Shown: positions 24,978 through 34,103 of the stretch, piece after piece
Position numbering within the stretch: position 1 is the stretch's first letter
How the letters are laid out: the number at the start of each line of letters is the position of its first letter
From: Candidatus Zymogenaceae bacterium
Lineage (GTDB): Bacteria; Desulfobacterota; Zymogenia; Zymogenales; Zymogenaceae
Assembly: GCA_016933535.1 (NCBI GenBank)
Contig: JAFGAS010000059.1
Coordinates: forward strand, 1 to 64,000
Length of the DNA: 64,000 nt
Direction of reading: 5' to 3'
Program-made: the position numbers and the translations under genes
Notes under the pieces: generated by a model
Database searches by the model: none
The model's input: the letters and a program-made list of their open reading frames with translations, nothing else
What the model was told of the DNA's origin: nothing

Positions 24978-25077
24978 ATCCTCTGTGCTATTGCGTCTTC
25001 GTGGTGAAGGTGTCCAGTTCGTCCCGGAAGAAAGGATATCACCACAAAGGCACTAAGACACGAAGGCACAAAGAGAC
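24978..25077. repeat. Imperfect palindromic REP-like element
   Basis: The left arm has CTGTGCTATTGCGTCTTCGT followed by GGTGAA (24983-25009). The right arm has CACCACAAAGGCACTAAGAC followed by ACGAAGGCACAAAGAGA (25040-25077). Reverse-complementing the right arm gives a CTTTGTGCCTTCGTG...CCTTTGTGGTG pattern matching the left one loosely. ACCACAAAGGCAC-type sequences are frequent extragenic repeats in many genomes. Confidence 0.45.
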
Positions 25078-25106
25078 AAAGGTCCAAACAAGGACCCGCG
25101 GCGCCG

Positions 25107-26525
25107 CTACAGCACCTCGGCCTTGATCAGGTTCGTCGTCCCCGGCTTTCCCCCGGGCAGGCCCGCCGTTATCACCACGAGATCTCCCGCCTTGACGAGT
25201 CCCGTCCTGATTGCCTCCTCTCGCGCCGCCCGGGTCATGTCCTCTACGTTTGCGCCGAAGGCCGCCTGACGGGGCATCACCCCGAAGGTAAGGGTAAGGC
25301 GGCGTACCGTGTGGATATCGGCCGAAAGCGCGATGACCGGCTGCCTGGGCTTGTGGCGCGCCACCAGCCGGGGGGTCGTGCCCGACGAGGTGGGGGTGAT
25401 GACGGCGGCGGCGTCAAGCGTTCGCGCCACATGATAGGCGGCATGGCAGACGGCGTGTGTGATGTCGTGCCCCCGGTACTTCTCCGATTCGATCGACCAG
25501 TGCTCGGGATACGGCGATGCCGCAGCCGTGGCAATCCGCGCCATAATCGACACGACGAGGGCGGGATTCTTGCCCACCGCCGTCTCCTCGGAGAGCATGA
25601 CGGCGTCCGTCCCGTCGATGACGGCGTTGGCGACGTCGGCCACCTCCGCCCGGGTGGGCCGCTGTTCGGCCACCATGCTCTCCAGCATCTGCGTAGCGGT
25701 GATGACGGGCTTGCCGATCCGGTTGGCCAGGTCGATCAGCCGTTTCTGGACGAGCGGCACCTCCTCCAGGGGGGTCTCCACGCCCAGGTCCCCCCGGGCT
25801 ATCATCAGGCCGTCGGCCGCGTCGATAATCGCCTCGATGTCGGCCACAGCCTCGGCCTTCTCGATCTTGGCGATGACGTGCGCCTTACCGCCGCGGGAGG
25901 CGATGAGGTCCTTGACACGGCTGATATCGGCGGCAGTCCGCACAAACGAAACGGAGATCCAGTCGACGCCGGCCTCGATCCCGAAGGCGAGGTCCTGTTC
26001 GTCCTTTTCGGTCAGGGACGCCGCCGAGAGGAGCGTGTCCGGGAAGTTGACGCCCTTTCGCGACGTCACATCGCCGCCCTCTGTCACGTGCGCGACGACG
26101 AGATCCCCGATCACCTCCCGGACCACCAGCTCTATGATACCGTCGGCGATGAAGACCCGGTCATCCGGCTTCACCTCGCCGGCCAGCGGCTCGTATGCGA
26201 TCGGGATAACGGTCTTTCCGTCCGTTACGCCGGACCCGCCGGTGCCGCTCAAAACGACCGTCTGGCCCTCGACCAGCCGTATCGCCGTGTCGCCGATGTC
26301 CCCCACGCGGATCTTGGGCCCGGCCAGGTCCATGATGATCCCGATGGGACGCCCGACGATTGCCTCCACGTGCCTGATGCGGCCGATGACCTCCCGGTGC
26401 TGTTCTTTAGTGCCGTGTGAGAGGTTGAGGCGGGCGCAGTCCATCCCGGCCCGCGCCATTTGCTCGATCATCTCCGGGGACCGTGAGGCGGGCCCGATGG
26501 TACAGACGATCTTGGTGGGTCTCAT
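25107..26525 (-). CDS. pyk: Pyruvate kinase
   Basis: This enzyme transfers phosphate from phosphoenolpyruvate to ADP in the last step of glycolysis. It has 472 residues, the usual length. It starts at R-P-T-K-I-V-C-T-I-G-P-A-S and contains A-R-L-N-L-S-H-G, the active-site V-I-A-K-I-E-K-A, the metal-site M-I-A-R-G-D-L-G-V-E and the family signature K-P-V-I-T-A-T-Q-M-L-E-S-M. A C-terminal regulatory domain is present. Its start codon overlaps the lgt stop by 4 bases. Confidence 0.95.
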   Translation of the reverse strand: MRPTKIVCTIGPASRSPEMIEQMARAGMDCARLNLSHGTKEQHREVIGRIRHVEAIVGRPIGIIMDLAGPKIRVGDIGDTAIRLVEGQTVVLSGTGGSGVTDGKTVIPIAYEPLAGEVKPDDRVFIADGIIELVVREVIGDLVVAHVTEGGDVTSRKGVNFPDTLLSAASLTEKDEQDLAFGIEAGVDWISVSFVRTAADISRVKDLIASRGGKAHVIAKIEKAEAVADIEAIIDAADGLMIARGDLGVETPLEEVPLVQKRLIDLANRIGKPVITATQMLESMVAEQRPTRAEVADVANAVIDGTDAVMLSEETAVGKNPALVVSIMARIATAAASPYPEHWSIESEKYRGHDITHAVCHAAYHVARTLDAAAVITPTSSGTTPRLVARHKPRQPVIALSADIHTVRRLTLTFGVMPRQAAFGANVEDMTRAAREEAIRTGLVKAGDLVVITAGLPGGKPGTTNLIKAEVL

Positions 26526-27334
26526 CGTTTGGCACCCTTCCGGCGGGGTTTGGGGTCATCCTTTTTCATGAGGAGGTAGCCGATCATGATGCCGCCGGCC
26601 AGCACCATCGGCGCCGATAGGATCTGTCCCATGGTAAAGGGACCGAAGATGAAACCGAGCTGGGCGTCCGGCTCGCGGAAGAACTCGTTGATAAACCGGA
26701 AGAGCCCGTAAAAGAGAAAGAAGGACCAAAACGGAATACCGCGCCGTACGCCGCGCACGTTCATGAAAAAGAGGATAATGAACAGGAGGAAACCCTCCGT
26801 GAGCGACTCGTAGAGCTGGGACGGATGGCGGCAGACCGGACCCCCTTCGGGGAAGACCGTGCACCAGGCAACGTCGGTAATCCTCCCGTAGAGCTCGCCG
26901 TTGATGAAATTGCCGATTCTGCCCAGCCCGATTCCAAGGGGGGCGGCGGCAACGACGATATCCGCGACATCGTAAAATAGCACCTTCTTCTTCCAGCAGT
27001 AATAGAGGGTGCCGATAAAGACCCCGATAAACCCACCGTGGAAAGACATCCCCCCCTCCCAGAGGGCGAGGATCTTGAGGGGATTAAGAAGGTAGAAACC
27101 GGGGGCGTAAAAAAGGCAGTAGCCGATCCTTCCCCCCACGATGACGCCCAGCATGGCGTAAAAGATAAAATCCCAGAGGTCCTCGCCGGCCAGCTTCACG
27201 TTCTTCTTGACGGCCAGGTACCGCATGACGAAAAAGGCGATGATAAAACCGAGGAGATACATCATCCCGTACCAGCGGATCTGGATCTTCCAGATATTGA
27301 ATATGACCGGGTCTAAGTTCGGATAGGGTATCAT
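26522..27334 (-). CDS. lgt: Prolipoprotein diacylglyceryl transferase
   Basis: This inner-membrane enzyme moves diacylglycerol from phosphatidylglycerol to the lipobox cysteine of prolipoproteins. It has 270 residues and about seven helices. I-Q-I-R-W-Y-G-M-M-Y near the start, S-F-H-G-G-F-I-G, and the signature G-R-I-G-N-F-I-N-G-E-L-Y-G-R are all present, as is the R-H-P-S-Q-L-Y-E-S motif. It is co-transcribed with pyk. Confidence 0.95.
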   Translation of the reverse strand: MIPYPNLDPVIFNIWKIQIRWYGMMYLLGFIIAFFVMRYLAVKKNVKLAGEDLWDFIFYAMLGVIVGGRIGYCLFYAPGFYLLNPLKILALWEGGMSFHGGFIGVFIGTLYYCWKKKVLFYDVADIVVAAAPLGIGLGRIGNFINGELYGRITDVAWCTVFPEGGPVCRHPSQLYESLTEGFLLFIILFFMNVRGVRRGIPFWSFFLFYGLFRFINEFFREPDAQLGFIFGPFTMGQILSAPMVLAGGIMIGYLLMKKDDPKPRRKGAKR

Positions 27335-27421
27335 GGTTGTTCCTTACAATAAGGTGTCGAAACATCCGGGAAAGTCCGCGGGCCGGGCCTGTGCCGAATC
27401 CCGGGGCGTCTTTTCCCTTAT

Positions 27422-28822
27422 CTACGGTGCTGCCCGTTTGCGAAACCGACCGTAGGAGACCAGGGCCCGTGCCGCCCAGACGGCCCTGCCGGGGTCGGGA
27501 AATACGGGTATCCGCCGCTCCTCGAACGCGGCATACCACCTTAAAAAGATCGAGTTCTCCCCCCCCATGAAACAGGCTATGACGGGTTTTTCGGGATGTT
27601 CGTCCCGAATCCGTGAGACGACCCCGGCCGCGTCGAAGTCGGACTCCGGTATGAGGGTGAATATGAGAATGAGTATATCCACGTCCGGCTGGCCGATCAG
27701 GGCCCGGGCAATGACCTCGTAGGCCCGCTCGGGTCCCACGTTCTCTATGGCAAACCACATGTCCACGGGGTTCTTTACCTGTGCCCATGTCGGGAAAACC
27801 GCCTCCATCTTTCTCTTCGTCTCGCCGGCCAGGGGAGGGGTCGTCAGGCCCGTTTCGCCGAGGGCATCTGCGGTCAGCACGCACCCCACTCCGGTAATCG
27901 AGACCACGCCGATTCGCCCGCCGCGGGCGGGGCCGCAGAACGAGAAGACCTTGAGGGCGTCATAGAATCGGTCAAAATCGGTCGCGCGGGTAACCCCGAG
28001 GGAAGAAAACAGCCCGTCGTAGATCCCGTCGGTCCCGGCCAGGCTTCCGGTGTGGGATGAAATAGCGTCCGCCCCCCGCTCGGTCCTGCCCGACTTGAGG
28101 GCCACGACCGGTTTTTTCTCCGAGACCGTAGCGACGGTCTGGAGGAACCGCCTTCCGTCTCGAACCCCCTCGAGGTAGACGCCCACCACGTCGGTGGCCC
28201 GATCATCTCCCAGAAACGAGAGAACCTCCGTCTCGTCCACGTCGGCCTTGTTGCCGAGGCAGGCCACCTTGGCAACGGAGAAGTTCTGGGAAGAGGTAAT
28301 CCACCGGAAGAACCCGGACGCGAACATACCCGTTTGTCCGAAAAAGGAAACCGTCCCCGGCTCGGGCTTCGTGAGCGTCGTAATAGACGTGACGAATCGG
28401 TCTTTGACGTTTACGGTTCCGATGCTGTTGGGCCCCATGAGCCGCATTTCGAATCGCGCCGCGATATCGACCACCTCGCGTTCGAGCCGCCTTCCAACCT
28501 CGTCGCCGGAATCGGAGAAACCCGCCGTGGAAATGATAACGCCCTTAACGCCCTTTCTGCCGCATTCCTCCATCGCCCCGGGCACCAGGTCGCGCGGGAT
28601 GACCATCATGGCAAGCTCCAGCGCGCCGGGGATGTCACGGACGCTCGGATAGGTCCGGTGACCGAGGATTGACCCGCCCCGCGGATTGATCGGGTATATC
28701 GATCCCCCCCACCCAAACTCGTGAAGGTTTTGTATAACGATGTGGCCCCCCTTCTTGGGATTTTCGGATGCCCCGATAATCGCGAAGCTCGCGGGATTAA
28801 AGAAGATGTCGACGGCAGGCAT
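27422..28822 (-). CDS. Acyl-CoA synthetase (ADP-forming), alpha-type subunit
   Basis: This protein has 466 residues. The CoA-binding Rossmann part opens with I-I-G-A-S-E-N-P-K-K-G-G and G-G-S-I-Y-P-I-N-P, and two succinyl-CoA-synthetase-like ligase domains follow. The phosphorylatable His is in S-S-H-T-G-S-L-A-G. The ATP-grasp beta domain is absent and is not encoded next door. Enzymes of this class make acetate or another acid plus ATP from the acyl-CoA in anaerobes. Alone it would need a separate beta chain, or it may act in protein acylation control. Confidence 0.82.
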   Translation of the reverse strand: MPAVDIFFNPASFAIIGASENPKKGGHIVIQNLHEFGWGGSIYPINPRGGSILGHRTYPSVRDIPGALELAMMVIPRDLVPGAMEECGRKGVKGVIISTAGFSDSGDEVGRRLEREVVDIAARFEMRLMGPNSIGTVNVKDRFVTSITTLTKPEPGTVSFFGQTGMFASGFFRWITSSQNFSVAKVACLGNKADVDETEVLSFLGDDRATDVVGVYLEGVRDGRRFLQTVATVSEKKPVVALKSGRTERGADAISSHTGSLAGTDGIYDGLFSSLGVTRATDFDRFYDALKVFSFCGPARGGRIGVVSITGVGCVLTADALGETGLTTPPLAGETKRKMEAVFPTWAQVKNPVDMWFAIENVGPERAYEVIARALIGQPDVDILILIFTLIPESDFDAAGVVSRIRDEHPEKPVIACFMGGENSIFLRWYAAFEERRIPVFPDPGRAVWAARALVSYGRFRKRAAP

Positions 28823-28941
28823 GGATCTTATCTGCTCATAAATAATGGATAAACGGTAAAACTCGCCCCGTCTGCCCCCGGCACGGGTACATTCCGGGGT
28901 CCCCGGGACATGCCGGTAGAGCGGCCCGGATGCGCCCCCGG

Positions 28942-29622
28942 CTACTGCGTCGTCTCGCTTTTTCCCTGAATCATCTTGTCCAGCTCATTAATCCTGGCGC
29001 CGAGTGTCGTCCCGTCGGGCAGGAGCGCGCCCGGGTTGTAGGTCTGGAGCTGTTTTTTGATTTTTTCCGCGTTTTTGATATCCCCGGTCCCGGCGTATCC
29101 GGCCGAAAGCGACCATGTCGCAAAGAGGCGGTAGGGTTCAAGCTCTTTCACATAGGCCGAGAGGATGGGGTCTTGAGACATTTCCCCGACGTCGGCGATA
29201 AATCGGCCCGAACCGTCTATGAGGGCGTCGTAGAATCCCGCATTACGGATGTCGACGAGGTTTCGGACCGCGCGGTCGCAGTAGTCGATCAGCTCAGCCG
29301 TCGTGAAGATCCGGGCGAGACCCGTCGCTTTTGTTGAGGGAGAAATAAACTGGCCGAAGACCCAGCCGGTCTTGCCCCGGTAGCCGATAAGATACCAGTA
29401 GTCGGTAAAACCCTCGATATCGACGGGCTTGGGCTTTCGTCCGAGGATATCCACGGCGGCTCCTTCGCTCAACAGCCCGACCGCCGGCGAATCGCCCGCG
29501 GCCGACTCGTGCATCTGCACGCGGGAGCCGATAACGATTGCGCCGCGCTCCAGCGCGGAGGAGTGGCCGGCCGCGGCTATGCCGATAACGATCACGATCA
29601 CCAGGACAATCACGTGCTTCAT
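28942..29622 (-). CDS. Secreted SH3b-domain protein C with helical C-terminal domain
   Basis: This protein has 226 residues from the ATG at 29622, which overlaps the stop of the upstream gene (ATGA). A signal peptide (K-H-V, then a run of I and V) is followed by an SH3b domain: L-S-E-G-A-A-V-D-I-L, G-F-T-D-Y-W-Y-L-I and G-W-V-F-G-Q-F-I. A helical C-terminal domain contains Y-C-D-R-A-V-R-N-L and A-E-K-I-K-K-Q-L. It is the third member of the set with 22594 and 23391, but follows an EI24-like membrane protein in an operon with glycerate kinase. Confidence 0.72.
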   Translation of the reverse strand: MKHVIVLVIVIVIGIAAAGHSSALERGAIVIGSRVQMHESAAGDSPAVGLLSEGAAVDILGRKPKPVDIEGFTDYWYLIGYRGKTGWVFGQFISPSTKATGLARIFTTAELIDYCDRAVRNLVDIRNAGFYDALIDGSGRFIADVGEMSQDPILSAYVKELEPYRLFATWSLSAGYAGTGDIKNAEKIKKQLQTYNPGALLPDGTTLGARINELDKMIQGKSETTQ

Positions 29623-30443
29623 GGCTTTTTCCTTTCCTTGCGCGATAGGACCGCCGGGGTCATGTCGGGAACCTTTCCGTACCAGGTCTCGATCTCGCAG
29701 AAGAGAATGGTTGCGCCGACGACGGTCAGGGGGATGACGACGAAATTGAGAAACGGGATTAAGACCCAAACGAGCGCCCCCGCCCCAAAACCGAGACACG
29801 GGCCGGCGTGACGGAAGATAAACCGCCATTTGGCGGCAAACGGGACCCTTCTCCTGGCCAGGGCGTAGTCGAGATTATCGTAGGCAAGGAAGAGCATGGT
29901 GACAATATTGCCGAAGACGAGGTAGAATATTTTTCCGACAACGGGGATGAGAAAGACGATAAACAAGAAAAGCAGGAGCGCCAGCATAACGGCCGTCCGT
30001 TTGATCTCGTTTTTCAGGGAGATGATGATGTCTTTGGACAGGAGACCGAGCGAGAAGGGCTCATCTTTTTTTACTCCCTCGAATATCTGTTCGGTCTTCT
30101 GGGAGAGCACCTCGTTGAAGGGCACGCAGATAATCCCCGCCAGGATATAAAAGACCACGGCGGCAAAAACGATGAGTACCAGAACCAGTACGGCCTGGAT
30201 CGTATAGGACAGTACAATCCAGTACCATTGATCCTGGCCGGGCACAATATAGTCGGTCAGGCTCCGGGAAAAATGTATGCCGAAATAGAACATCGCCAGG
30301 ATCAGGATGATGTTGATAAGGGTGGGGAACGCCGCATATGCGAGAAGCCGCGGGTGGGCCATGAGAAAACGCATTGCGCGCAACGGGGCAAAGAGCCCCC
30401 TGGTGAACCTGCCGATGATGCCGGGAACGCGTGTTGGGCTCAT
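29619..30443 (-). CDS. EI24/CysZ-like integral membrane protein
   Basis: This protein has 274 residues and about four to six transmembrane helices. It starts R-F-T-R-G-L-F-A-P-L-R-A and contains the pattern L-A-G-I-I-C-V-P-F-N-E-V-L-S and the loop Y-D-N-L-D-Y-A-L-A-R-R-R-V-P-F-A. These match EI24-domain proteins, whose best-studied member CysZ is a sulfate channel. Sulfate transport is only one possibility. Both ends overlap neighbouring genes by 4 bases. Confidence 0.75.
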   Translation of the reverse strand: MSPTRVPGIIGRFTRGLFAPLRAMRFLMAHPRLLAYAAFPTLINIILILAMFYFGIHFSRSLTDYIVPGQDQWYWIVLSYTIQAVLVLVLIVFAAVVFYILAGIICVPFNEVLSQKTEQIFEGVKKDEPFSLGLLSKDIIISLKNEIKRTAVMLALLLFLFIVFLIPVVGKIFYLVFGNIVTMLFLAYDNLDYALARRRVPFAAKWRFIFRHAGPCLGFGAGALVWVLIPFLNFVVIPLTVVGATILFCEIETWYGKVPDMTPAVLSRKERKKP

Positions 30444-31762
30444 CCGGCGACCTCCGGGGTAATAAAGACGAGGCGGATATCCATGACGTTAATCCTCGTG
30501 GGGCCGGTAACGACCAGATCGCCGAGGGCGTGAAAGAAGGTATACGAATCGTTATTTTTGAGATAGTCCCGGGCATCCAGTCCCTTTTCCCGCGCCAGCG
30601 CCACGGTGTCAAACGCGGTAAATGCGCCGGCGGCGTCCGTGGGGCCGTCGGTCCCGTCGCTGCCGCAAAAAAGGCCGAAGATTCCGCGGATACCGTCCGT
30701 CTCCCGGGCAAACGCGAGGGCGAATTCCGTGTTTCTGCCGCCCTTGCCCGAACCCGTGACCGTGACGGTCGTCTCACCGCCGGAGATGAGACAGGCCGGC
30801 GGGGCGAGCGGCCGTCCGTAGCGCCGGACCTCCCGGGCGATAGCGGCGTGAAAACGGGCCAGTTCGTGTGTGTCGCCGGCAAAGGATGATGAAAGGACAA
30901 ACGCGGAAAAACCGAGGTCGACGGCCCGTTGCTGTGCGGCGACCAGCGCCGTTGCCGCGCTTGCCACGACGATATTGGTAACGCCCTCAAAGACCGGGTC
31001 GCCCGGTTTGGGAGTCTCGGGGACGCGGCCTTCGGCCCCCGCGGCCAGGTGCTGTAAAACGGGGGGGACAACCCGTTTGGTGAGTCCGTATGTATTGAGG
31101 ACGTCCAGGGCGTCGGCAAACGTCGTTGTGTCGGGGGCGGTAGGCCCGGAGGCGATGGCGGAGACGTCGTCGCCGACCACGTCCGAAAGGATAAGCGATA
31201 CCAGCCGGGCCGGCCGGGCGTATTGAGCAAGCCTCCCCCCCGAAAACACGGAGAGGTGTTTTCGTACGGTGTTGATCTGGCGGATATCGGCCGATGAGTC
31301 GATGAGGAGTCTATTGGTATGGGCCAGGTCAGCCAGCGTCAGACCCTCGGCCGGCAGGCTTGTGAGCGCCGAGCCGCCGCCGGACAGCAACACGAGCACG
31401 AGGTCTTCGGGGGCCGTTGCCTTGACCATGTCGATGATCCTCTCGGTTGCGGCGGCCCCGTTTTCGTCCGGGATGGGGTGGCCGGCCTCGATGACCTCAA
31501 ACCGGGCCGCCTTATTACCGTGGCCGTATTTGGTCAGGGCGATACAGTCGGTAATACGATCGGCCATGGTCTCGCGGGCCGCCTCGACCATCGGCAGGGC
31601 GGCCTTGCCGATGCCGACCACACAGATACGGGCGGATTTCCCGATCTCGTCGGCCAGCTCCGAAAGGGCGTGCCTTACCACCGCCTTCGGATCGACACTT
31701 GCCACGCTGTTGCGGAAGATATCGAGAGCCTGTTCCTTTATCCGTCGGCGTAAATCATTCAT
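30440..31762 (-). CDS. Glycerate 2-kinase (GckA/MOFRL family)
   Basis: This is a cytosolic enzyme of 440 residues that phosphorylates glycerate to 2-phosphoglycerate. The N-terminal DUF4147 domain carries V-V-G-I-G-K-A-A-L-P-M and V-L-L-S-G-G-G-S-A-L, and the C-terminal MOFRL domain ends with the S-D-G-T-D-G-P-T-D-A-A-G motif. It feeds lower glycolysis, which fits the pyruvate kinase gene 4 kb downstream on the same strand. It is the first gene of a likely three-gene operon with the EI24-like and SH3b genes. Confidence 0.88.
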   Translation of the reverse strand: MNDLRRRIKEQALDIFRNSVASVDPKAVVRHALSELADEIGKSARICVVGIGKAALPMVEAARETMADRITDCIALTKYGHGNKAARFEVIEAGHPIPDENGAAATERIIDMVKATAPEDLVLVLLSGGGSALTSLPAEGLTLADLAHTNRLLIDSSADIRQINTVRKHLSVFSGGRLAQYARPARLVSLILSDVVGDDVSAIASGPTAPDTTTFADALDVLNTYGLTKRVVPPVLQHLAAGAEGRVPETPKPGDPVFEGVTNIVVASAATALVAAQQRAVDLGFSAFVLSSSFAGDTHELARFHAAIAREVRRYGRPLAPPACLISGGETTVTVTGSGKGGRNTEFALAFARETDGIRGIFGLFCGSDGTDGPTDAAGAFTAFDTVALAREKGLDARDYLKNNDSYTFFHALGDLVVTGPTRINVMDIRLVFITPEVAG

Positions 31763-31814
31763 GTTATGGAGAAATCAGAAAAGGTTTTCGGGGCGGCGTC
31801 ATCGTCAAAAAATC

Positions 31815-31843
31815 TTGATTTTTGGGCGACGATTTCCTATAAT
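31815..31843 (+). promoter_or_regulatory. Sigma-70-type promoter for the zinc-ribbon gene
   Basis: TTGATT at 31815-31820, 17 bases, then a perfect TATAAT at 31838-31843. It lies 73 bases before the start codon, in the divergent region with the glycerate kinase gene. Confidence 0.65.
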
Positions 31844-31916
31844 GTTGTTCAATTCTTGCACAACCGAGGGGCAAAATCAATAGTTAAATTCTTCCGGGGA
31901 CGTTTGGGGGTGTGTT

Positions 31917-33209
31917 ATGAAGATCACCTGCCCGCATTGCGGCCTTGTCGGTAAAATCGGCGAGGATAAATTGAAGGCCTCATCGGGAAGCGTCAGATGC
32001 CCCCGCTGCCATAAGGCCTTTATGCCTAACGGAGGCAAGGGTTCCGCAGGAGGTGACAAATCCGCCGGAGCCGGCGGCGTCTCGCCGGGAAAGTCGGCGG
32101 CCAAGAAAGACCCCGTGCTCTTCGGGGCCCGATCGGGAGACGATATTTCCTATACGAAGGTCATGGAGGAAAACGGGCTGGTGCCGGAAGAGGACATCAC
32201 CATTGAGATCGAGTCAATGGACGTGGCCGATATTCCCGACCGGATCGATGCAGAAGAGATCATCTCCCTCGGAGAAGACGACATCATTTCTATCAATGAT
32301 ATGTCGATGGATCTGGGGCGGCCCGGAGACAAGGGGGAGGCGCCGGCGGCCGGACAAATCGTTCCGCAGACACCGGACTATATCCCCGACCCCATCCCGG
32401 TGGAAGCAACAGAAAAGAAATCCGCCGCAAAACCGCAAGCGGGTCTTTTTGGCTTCCTTGGTCGTGGTCGAAAGGCCTCGACAGGGGCCGAGCGTTTGGC
32501 GTCGGACCGGCCGGAGCCGCGAAAGGCGGGCATCAGGAAGGGTTTCATTCTTTTTTTCATAGTCGTTCTTGCCCTGTGGGGTGGATACCGGTTTCTTTCC
32601 GCCTATTGGCCGCCCTATGCCCAGGAAAAGGCATTCCTCACCGATTCGAGAACCCTCTTCGACAAGTATCATGAGCTGCGGGTCTATCTCAAGGTGGGGC
32701 TGCCCGATCCCGTCTTCGCCACGAAGGTGGCCGAAGCCGCCTACGTCTGGGAAGTCTACCGGGAGAAGCACGAATCGGTCTACCGGAAGGACCCCCTGTT
32801 TGCCTCGCTGATGATTATGGGCAGGCTCTTTTTGACGATCAAGGAGCTCCTGGACAGGGATATGTATCCGGATAACTACCTGGGGTTCGAGTGGGGCGAG
32901 GGATTTCCCTTTGGAACGAAGGAGGAGTACGTCAATGCGATGGTAGGCAGTATACCTATCTGCATCAATGCGGCCGAGGAAAATTTCGTCTTTTCCAAGA
33001 AGGTGCTGGATCATGAGGACGGCCTCAATTTTATTACAACGACCGCCACAGATATCCTGAATCTGCCCGGCGGGCCGTCCCGGGCCGACTATGCGTCCGA
33101 ACTGAAACGCGCCAACAAGACCTTAATGGCCCTTGATACGCAAATGCCGGTCCTCAAAAAGGCGATTGCCGATGTACGGGATATCGTAAACGATCTTCCC
33201 GGTAAATGA
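31917..33209 (+). CDS. MJ0042-type zinc-ribbon membrane protein
   Basis: This protein has 430 residues. The N-terminal zinc ribbon has C5-x2-C8 and C28-x2-C31 (M-K-I-T-C-P-H-C; V-R-C-P-R-C-H-K). A long acidic linker (about 65-170) with E-E-D-I-T-I-E-I-E and D-D-I-I-S-I-N-D repeats follows, then a single transmembrane helix at about 209-226. The C-terminal extracytoplasmic helical domain (about 230-430) has no recognised family. The layout is common in Desulfobacterota and myxobacterial proteins of unknown role. Only 10 bases separate its stop from the next gene. Confidence 0.7.
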   Translation: MKITCPHCGLVGKIGEDKLKASSGSVRCPRCHKAFMPNGGKGSAGGDKSAGAGGVSPGKSAAKKDPVLFGARSGDDISYTKVMEENGLVPEEDITIEIESMDVADIPDRIDAEEIISLGEDDIISINDMSMDLGRPGDKGEAPAAGQIVPQTPDYIPDPIPVEATEKKSAAKPQAGLFGFLGRGRKASTGAERLASDRPEPRKAGIRKGFILFFIVVLALWGGYRFLSAYWPPYAQEKAFLTDSRTLFDKYHELRVYLKVGLPDPVFATKVAEAAYVWEVYREKHESVYRKDPLFASLMIMGRLFLTIKELLDRDMYPDNYLGFEWGEGFPFGTKEEYVNAMVGSIPICINAAEENFVFSKKVLDHEDGLNFITTTATDILNLPGGPSRADYASELKRANKTLMALDTQMPVLKKAIADVRDIVNDLPGK

Positions 33210-33219
33210 GGTGACGACG

Positions 33220-34020
33220 GTGAAAAACACGACGCTCCTATCTGTCCTAACGATTCTGCTTATCTCGCTCGGCGCGGTGTCCGTATCGGCGGGTGGATAT
33301 GAAGATATGGTACTGGTTCCGGGGGGGGAATTCGTTATGGGCAGCTCGACAGGAGAGACCGACGAGCGGCCGGAACACCGGGTCTTCGTGAAGGATTTTT
33401 TTATCGACCGCTTCGAGGTGACCAACGATAAATACGCGGCCTTTTTGAATAAGGTGGGAAATCAGCCGGAGGGTGGGGCGTATTATCTGTTCGTCGGCAG
33501 TGCCGACTGCAGAATCGACGAGATAAGGGGGGCGTTTATCGTCCAGGAGGGCTACGGCGACCACCCAGTGACTATGGTGACCTACTATGGGGCGGAGGCC
33601 TATGCAAAATGGGCCGGTAAACGGCTTCCCACCGAGGCCGAGTGGGAGAAGGCCGCCCGCGGGGGACTGACGGACAGGAAATACCCCTGGGGCAACGATA
33701 TCGATACGCTGTCGGCCAACTACGGGAGAAGGCGCATGGGGACGACTCCCGTTGGGTCGTTTGCGCCGAACGGATTCGGGCTCTATGATATGGCGGGCAA
33801 CGTCGCCGAGATGGTCGGCGATTACTATGACGGGCGCTACTACCGGTCGTCTCCTTCGGCCGATCCGAAGGGGCCCGAGACGGGAGAGGTGCGCGTCGTC
33901 AGGGGTGGAAGCTGGCTTTCCGGCCCCGTAGGGGTCGGCGTTTGGGTACGGGAGGACGGGGTGCTTCCTTATATTACTCTGCCGAACGTCGGATTCCGAT
34001 GTGTTAAAGGCGCCCGGTAA
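33220..34020 (+). CDS. Secreted SUMF1/formylglycine-generating-like protein
   Basis: This protein has about 266 residues. A GTG at 33220 with GAGGTGA six bases before it opens a signal peptide (K-N-T-T-L-L, ending V-S-A-G-G). The SUMF1 C-type-lectin-like fold is clear: M-V-L-V-P-G-G-E-F-V-M-G-S, F-F-I-D-R-F-E-V-T-N, K-R-L-P-T-E-A-E-W-E-K-A-A-R, Y-P-W-G-N, D-M-A-G-N-V-A-E-M and V-R-G-G-S-W. The paired cysteines of true formylglycine-generating enzymes are missing (only the isolated G-F-R-C near the end), so sulfatase activation is unlikely. A ligand-binding or structural role is more probable. Confidence 0.85.
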   Translation: MKNTTLLSVLTILLISLGAVSVSAGGYEDMVLVPGGEFVMGSSTGETDERPEHRVFVKDFFIDRFEVTNDKYAAFLNKVGNQPEGGAYYLFVGSADCRIDEIRGAFIVQEGYGDHPVTMVTYYGAEAYAKWAGKRLPTEAEWEKAARGGLTDRKYPWGNDIDTLSANYGRRRMGTTPVGSFAPNGFGLYDMAGNVAEMVGDYYDGRYYRSSPSADPKGPETGEVRVVRGGSWLSGPVGVGVWVREDGVLPYITLPNVGFRCVKGAR

Positions 34021-34103
34021 CAACCCGGGCAATTACAAACGGCTCGCGCGCTCGTCCGAGTATCGGGTCCTATTGTCCAAATCCCTATTTTCGACGGCTT
34101 CCC

